DNA of 64,000 bases from Acanthococcus lagerstroemiae (taxonomy: Eukaryota > Arthropoda > Insecta > Hemiptera > Eriococcidae), in the NCBI GenBank assembly GCA_031841125.1, contig CM063114.1, forward strand, positions 26,419,266 through 26,483,265, given 5' to 3'. How positions within the stretch are numbered: the first letter of the stretch is position 1; each line of letters starts with the position of its first letter. The translations under genes were made by a program, and so were the position numbers. The notes beneath the pieces were generated by a model that searched no databases, was not told the origin of the DNA, and saw only the letters and a list, made by a program, of their open reading frames with translations. This document shows, in pieces, positions 58,166 to 64,000 of this stretch.

Positions 58166-58500
58166 GTTAACAAAAGTGTGATCATTAGAAGCTCAATCAC
58201 GCAGGTTAAAACTTGCAGAATGGAATCTAGTGGTGAAAGATTCATACAAATGAATAGCTGATGAGGTGTTTTTTCAACACTGAGAACCAGGTTGTCAACA
58301 TAAAAACGTTTCCTCGCTAGAGAATGCCACTTATTGGCCGGCGTTGTCGTTAGCAGTTCCTGAACTATAATGTTCAGAAGAAATGGTGAACGGTGAAGAA
58401 ATCACTCCAAAAGGTACTCTTGCAAAGCGGAAAATTTTTAAGTTCTCCGGAGTAGGCGGAGATGAAGTATCTTTCACCCATACTGACCAACTATAGTTAC
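58166..58500 (-). pseudogene. BEL/Pao RT core, frameshifted continuation
   Basis: Continuing 5' on the minus strand, RFARVPFGVISSPF (about 58390-58435) and RFYVDNLVLSVEKTPHQLF (about 58245-58310) are readable in frames different from the long frame. They match the RT blocks preceding it in BEL/Pao pol. The catalytic motif reads YVDN (58291-58302) where YVDD is usual. The N-terminal RT, protease and gag are not found further upstream. Confidence 0.8.
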
Positions 58501-59709
58501 AAGTACCTAAGGTTGAAACGGTCCCCGAGTGAGTTCACAAAGGATAACAAAGTTGCAACACTCGTGCAAAATGTGCAGGACACTGGTAGACAGGGAAGGG
58601 GAGTATCGCACAATTTTTCGACATCAGTAAAGACTAAATTGCGAAAATGATCGAACAGTTATATTTTTGTTTTGTGATCTTAAAAATTATTTGTAACAGT
58701 TGGTATAATTGAAATTTTTCAGTTGTAAAAACTCAACCCCTCTCTCAGCAAAGGTCTCTTCAATGACGCCGACGTAAAATCTGTATTGTTGGGTATTTTT
58801 TCATCTATTTTCTGACGCCTTTCTGAATGGTCTTTGACAGAGGATTTATGATTCTATGTCGGTTTTCGAGGAAAAACTTGGGATTGTCAATTCAAGTAGA
58901 AGCGTAACCATTCCTTCAGTTTTGCCAACAGACTCGGTTTCACCAACTGACGAAAATGTCTGGGGGAAGGGCTTCTTTCGTGCGTCTAATCATACCCTTC
59001 CGAATCGGAAATATCTACTCGAATCGTCGCAGATTAAATATTTCGTATTATAGTTAAAAATGTACTCCATATTTTCACATCTTCTCGCGGTTTGCAATCT
59101 CGTTCTCTCTCCCGGTCGCGCCTGCGAGTTTTCTACCCATCGTCTTATCGATAGAAAAAGGTTTCGTCTTTTGCATTTCCATCAAAACGGTAAATATTAA
59201 ATTGCGGGGGAGGGAGAGAATCATAAATAGCTGTGGCGCGACGAGCTGATAACGATAAAAGGCGAGAAAATGAAGACGACAGAGTGTAAGTATAAATATA
59301 GGAGTGAGGGGGAGAGAGAGAGAGAAAGTAAAGTGTAATACGTGAAGCAGAATAGCCAGTATAATCCAGGGGACTCAACGCCGTCCTCACATGACCATAA
59401 ATAACACTCAACAAGTGTTCCAAAAGCGAACAGTTCGCGTACTCGCACTCATTTTATGGGATGTTATCAATTCACTCTCTAATTCCCGTTCCCATTTCGT
59501 TCCGCTTTATTTTATAAACACAAAGTTTTGCCGCTTTTTTTTTTTTTGTATATCGCTCATAGTTTTCCCTTTTTTTACGCGCTTTTTAGGGCCGGCTTTT
59601 ATAGCCGAGCCTCTTGCAATCACTTTTTCTTATGTTCTCTTTTCTCCTGTAGTAGTGCGCATTGACCTTGATCTTCGCGGCGCGACTGCAGTCTGTGCAG
59701 CTCCGCAGG
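58501..59709. other. Intron, nothing recognised; GA microsatellite
   Basis: A GAGA run lies at about 59307-59327. 59650-59710 (GCGCATTGACCTTGATCTTC) is related to repeats at 24254 and 24482. Confidence 0.45.
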
Positions 59710-59915
59710 TTAACACATTGAGCGCCCAGCATAATTTTAAAACTTTTATCCTGGGCCAAAAAATTTTTTCAAATTTTTACGTAATTTGGTGTTGGTCACC
59801 ATTGACCAACATGGCCCTGCGATAAAGTGATGTGTTGGTCAGCATTGACCAACATGGCCCTGCGAGAAAGTGATGTGTTGGTCAGCATTGACCAACATGG
59901 CGCTGACTGTGTTAA
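59710..59915. mobile_element. piggyBac-like MITE with TTAA target sites and three palindromes
   Basis: TTAA (59710-59713) followed by CACATTGAGCGCC, and GGCGCTGACTGTG followed by TTAA (59912-59915): 11 of 13 terminal bases match as inverted repeats, and the TTAA duplication is that of piggyBac-type elements. Inside, the perfect palindrome with half-sites TGTTGGTCA and TGACCAACA occurs at 59790-59811, 59833-59854 and 59876-59897, exactly 43 bases apart. Confidence 0.75.
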
Positions 59916-61226
59916 ACCTGGTTTTGAAAGTGATTTGAAATTTGAAAGTTTTAAGCTGAAAAAGTAAAACGATTTCCAGGAAATTAATTCGAAAGTTGAA
60001 TACGAAAATAGAATTAGAAGAGATGAAAGTTGAAGTTAATGTCGTTGGGTTCCACATTAACGAAGTGCTGAGCGAGCGTGACAACTATATCAAATAATGC
60101 ACTGGACTATACAGGAAGCTCCGATATTATGAAAATCCTGGTGGAAGGATTTGGTACTCCTTGTATTTCATTCAATACGTGTGCAGGGTGTCTACAGAGT
60201 CAAGTAAGTCAAATAAGTCAAGTAAAAGTCAAGTACTCAAAGAAAAAGTCAAGTATTTTCTCAAAATTCTTTCGTAGGTCAAGAAATGTTAATTATATGA
60301 ATGACTAGGAACGGTGACTGAACTAAAAAATAACAAAGCTAGAGGTAAAAACTTTTGTTCCAATTTTCAATAATATTGCAATTTGTTATTTATTATTTGC
60401 GTCTTATAGCATATCATACTTATTTTTGCAGTTTTACGATTTGCTGAACTGCTTGCATGTTGCGGCATACGGCGTGCCTTTTCGCAGTTCTTATAAAGTA
60501 TTTTGTTTACAAATGTCGGTTGGTTCCCTTAAGCTTAACAGCGTCCAATTTTATAGACAATGATACGCGAATGCACGAGTCTCGTCACAAAAAAAAATCG
60601 GAATTTGATATTGCTCTGATAAGAATGTATACAGTTTGACCATTAATTGCGACGAAAAAATATTGGAACTCCAGTTTTGCGATTGGTTGAAACAGAGCCA
60701 CGCTGATGGACAAAAAATCGAGGGACCAGTTTCAAGGTTGGCTACACTGACCCTCATCTGCGAAGACGCAATTTCAACGTTACCAACTCATTCATTCATT
60801 TATCTGAAGTAGTATTATTTTGCAAGTTTGTTCTAATATACAGCATGGAAATTTAGAAAAATATAATAATAAAAACTGTTAGAGGGACAGCCATGCCGAC
60901 GGACATTTTAGCATAAATCCAATTTTGACCCATTAAAAATGGATCAAATTTTCTTCTGAAAAATTGAAAAAGTAGAAGTCAGTCATATCTATCAGCGAAA
61001 AAAAAAAAAAGCCGGTATCATTAATACGAGTGACTTGTGAGATAACTTCTGGGAACTGAAATATCAACATTTTTGAAGAATAACCCACCTGATAGGGCTG
61101 GGAATGTAATCGATCAAGATCGATTAAAATTGATTTCGAGTAATCGATTTCAAAAATTATCGATTTTTTCCACGTCTACCTCCTATTCCGTCCGGATCTG
61201 CGGATTTTCCTACCGTTCGTTTACTC
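59916..61226. other. Intron, nothing recognised
   Basis: GCAGGGTGTCTACAGAGTCA at 60182 followed by repeated AAGTCAAGTA words resembles one end of the CAAGGTGTCTACA-type MITE family, without a matching right end. 61105-61165 is rich in ATCGATT. Confidence 0.45.
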
Positions 61227-61725
61227 TGTAGCAAAATTTCCTGGAAACCAGATGTCCCGCCCAAATTTCGGAATAAGAGCCCAAGAAGAAAACGAGCTTC
61301 TCCCAGGGATCTCACCTGTAGGAAATTTGCCGATAGTACTGCCGACTGAGAACGAACGTTCAGCCTACTATCACCCTACTCATAGGTGTTTAACCACAGA
61401 CTACCACCAAGCCCCACGGGAGTCTGGGCGAGTCCACGATGACCCCTGTACCCAGCGCACTCCATTAATAAAATAATGCTGAAAGCCCTGAGCCATCAGA
61501 ATGGACGTAAGTACTTGGGAACACACTCTTCATGTCCCTGAATGAAAAGAGGTCCACCAAAGGGAAAATTAATTTAGAAACCAGTTCAGGGATGCCACGT
61601 ACCATAAATCAAACACTTTGCATGGTGGTACGTCCACGCATTTTCGATAAAATAAACAAAAAGATGCAGTTGTTCCAAATTCACCTCACTGAAATTATGA
61701 GAATCATGTCAAACAGCACAAGAAT

Positions 61726-62394
61726 TACAGTAGAAATCGCTTATAGCGAGTTTCAAGGGACCAAGACAAATTGCTCGCTATAACAGATACTCGCTTTAAC
61801 CGGTTGTAAGAAGGTGCTCGTAATAGACGTAATATCGGATGTAATGAAGTACTCGTAATAAAAAAATATAATTTCAGGGCGGCATCTCGCCTTTTCCCTG
61901 TGTGATGCAGAATTTTTTTTTTTTTTTTTTTTTTTTTTCAAGAATTAAGATGGATAACATTTTTTTTATCCTGTCTCAAAGGTCTAAAAAGAAGGGAGAA
62001 AAACTTGAAATAAATTTTCATAGGTAGAATAAAATTTGTTGGATTCTTTTGAAAATTAAAATTACATTTTTTTTTTTAAGAAACCAATATGACTTTAGAT
62101 TATAGTTAAAAAATTTTTCCACAGAAATGGCTCTGTGTGGTGCAGTTTGTGTACTGCACCACACTTGATGCCGGCCACGGTGTGTGATATGATGTTGCTC
62201 GTTACAACAGGTATAAATTTCACATTTTGAGGGGAACAGCTCTTTATACCCAATATCTCGCTATAGCCGATCCTCGGTATATCAGATTTTTTTTTAACAC
62301 GTACTATATGGACCTCACTCCGGGACCGAGCGATTTCCTCATTACAACCGATTGCTCGTTTCAACCGGACTCGTTATAGATGATTTCTACTGTA
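61726..62394. mobile_element. Mariner-like MITE nested in direct-repeat copy 2
   Basis: TA-CAGTAGAAATCGCTTATAG at the left and CTATAACGAG-type sequence, reading CAGTAGAAATCATCTATAAC on the minus strand, at the right give about 19 of 23 matching terminal bases, with TA at 61726-61727 and 62393-62394. The interior has many CTCGCTATAAC/CTCGTAATA words and no transposase. It lies within a ~200-bp segment missing from copy 1. Confidence 0.8.
62135..62164. repeat. 12-bp-stem hairpin
   Basis: GTGTGGTGCAGT and ACTGCACCACAC pair perfectly around a 6-base loop, inside the nested mariner-like MITE. Confidence 0.8.
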
Positions 62395-63849
62395 TGTGTA
62401 TTCTAAATTGAAAATAAAACATAAATGAAAAATAAAATTGAAAATTCATAAAAGGAAAAAATAATAATAAAATACGGTTCAATGGAGATGCTCGACGGTT
62501 TTGTAAATAAACATGGAGCCAGTGGCTCTTACTTCGCGATACCTCTGTTCGTATGCGATCAAAGATTAGATATATGCCCTCCAATATGGGCTCGAAATCA
62601 ATAATAAATAAATAAATACTGCAATCAGACTGCATTGAGTGATGACAATGTGAACGAAGGGTCCTCTCTCCCCTAAGATTTAGAATAATATGAAACAATC
62701 ATCAGCACCTCAGGCTGGAAAATGAAATACACCAAAAGCATTAGACTAAGAAATGTAAGAAATTCGAAAAAACTAAACACAAGGGAGTCCCCTTCTCCCA
62801 GTGAGACATTCAAATTTAGAGAATTGGGCTACAAATTCTGAATTAAGAGCTCGAGGAGTGACTGAGTTCCTCGGAACGATCGCTTTCGATGGTGACGATT
62901 CCTGCGTCACGAACTGATTTTGTATGGTCTCACAGGACCTTAAATTTTGAAACACCCACCCTGAACGTGCAGTAACCAGAATACTGAGCCTTTGCGTGAT
63001 TTTCGCGTAGGCTTTCCACTGAATTTTGAATTGAAAACACAGGGGGGGGAAGAAAAATAAATAAAAATAAAATGAAGAAGGATACTTTTTGATTCGCAAA
63101 TTTTGAGAAACCCAGACCGAAAGTAAAGGGAATTTCTATTCCGCGTCCTTTCTAGATCATAGGCGCGGGTTTGAAAGGGCGTCGGCTCCCTATGGTAAGC
63201 ACGAATCTTAAGGCTAGCACTCGCGAATCGCACGCACTACCACAGGTCGATTATGAAAAATCAGAATAAGGTACTTTACCTAGCATTTCAGCTAAAATAC
63301 CAAAAGGACTCAAACTGGAGTTACGTGTACCCGATGCTGGATAAACCGGAACGTTAAAGTGCGTATGGTCTGCATCTCGAGGTGATGGATCTAGATCTGC
63401 GAAGTGGCGCCACTGCTACAAATCTTCCAGCAACTCGACGATAGATGATTAATTGCAGGAACGAACTGAAAAATAACATAGCACAGTAACTTATTCCAAA
63501 ACTCCAATTTGAGGCGAATGTGAATCGCTTACAGCACGTTTCTATCACACGTAGAAGACTCATTACCCAAGTTACTATAAGCTGCGCACCCTACTAAAAC
63601 GAAAATTCCAATAAATTTTGGGTCGGTTCCTCCTAGGAAAGATGTTCCTAGAGGAAACTCAATTTTGCCCACTTGATTCGAAAATAATACGAAGTATGAG
63701 ATCCAAAGTGAGGGGAGCTAGGCTTACAATATAAACACTCATAATAATCGAAATTTATCGGACTAAGATACGCAATCTGACATAAAAATGAACAAATAAA
63801 ACGTAATGCTTAGCCGATACTGGAAGGTCCTGGAGCCATTGGCAGCGAA

Positions 63850-64000
63850 TTCGATGATGATCTCGTAGCTTCGGCCTCGTGATCTTGCCTCGTGGCAGCA
63901 TGGTCTCGACTGAATCGCGCCATAGATCGGTCTGGACTCGGACATCCCGGAACTGGAAACACGATTTCTCGACACGGCGAACATTTTGTGGAGACCCAGA
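63850..64000. other. Right edge of the window, no gene recognised
   Basis: CpG-richer sequence after direct-repeat copy 2. A minus-strand frame (63763-63984) crosses the repeat end and reads EFAANGSRT there, but gives no reliable domain. Confidence 0.35.

Larger units (their letters stand above)
61227..63849. repeat. Direct repeat, copy 2, with an 870-bp internal insertion
   Basis: Same sequence as 53348-55119, starting TGTAGCAAAAT and ending GGAGCCATTGGCAGCGAA. After CGTCCACGCATTT (about 61643) it is interrupted until ACATGGAGCCAGTGGCTC (about 62511), which are adjacent in copy 1. Beyond 63849 the two copies diverge. Confidence 0.75.
30591..64000 (+). other. Antp intron downstream of the YPWM exon (continues past the window)
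   Basis: No homeodomain reading frame (conserved core such as KIWFQNRRMKWKK) was found on the + strand to the end of the window, so the intron should be at least 33.4 kb. It is mostly repeats, listed separately. That it is one intron is inferred from the donor at 30585 and the missing homeobox. Confidence 0.75.

Overview
The window is an AT-rich, repeat-dense stretch of an arthropod nuclear genome, most likely an insect. The only host gene with clear coding evidence is the first coding exon of the Hox gene Antennapedia (Antp) on the + strand at 29834-30584. It begins MSSYFGNSYMNDFRNGG, carries the conserved PYPRFPPFDRMD and YASCK blocks and a Gln/His-rich linker, and ends with the YPWM motif and RSQF next to a GTAAGT splice donor. 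No homeobox is visible, so the homeodomain exon should lie beyond the right edge, across an intron of at least 33.4 kb.

Layout. 1-29.4 kb is noncoding DNA upstream of the coding exon (intergenic or 5' intron). It holds minisatellites (1.95-2.25, 2.9-3.5, 7.8-9.4, 11.7-12.5, 14.6-14.9, 16.5-18.4, 24.6-28.0 kb), a decayed mariner at 13.84-14.39 kb, a non-LTR retrotransposon scrap at 21.4-21.7 kb, and several MITEs with visible terminal inverted repeats. 29.45-30.58 kb is the candidate 5' leader plus the Antp exon. 30.6-64 kb is the Antp intron. It contains a composite hAT-like MITE (32.45-32.92 kb), 244-bp and ~207-bp tandem repeats, two in-phase candidate cryptic exons (39.3 and 42.8 kb), and a non-LTR retrotransposon remnant next to a tRNA-like head (43.7-44.9 kb). 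It also contains a ~6.6-kb satellite of 285-bp monomers (44.97-51.6 kb), a BEL/Pao pol remnant (57.1-58.5 kb) between two direct ~1.75-kb repeats, a piggyBac-like MITE, and a nested mariner-like MITE.

The genes do not form a pathway. The biological interest is how one Hox gene carries so much repeat load inside its intron, including a satellite array, and whether the strong in-phase acceptors in the intron are used. The degraded centre of the satellite looks like uncorrected long-read sequence. No tools were run: all identities are read by eye, and repeat boundaries are approximate unless a duplicated target site fixes them.
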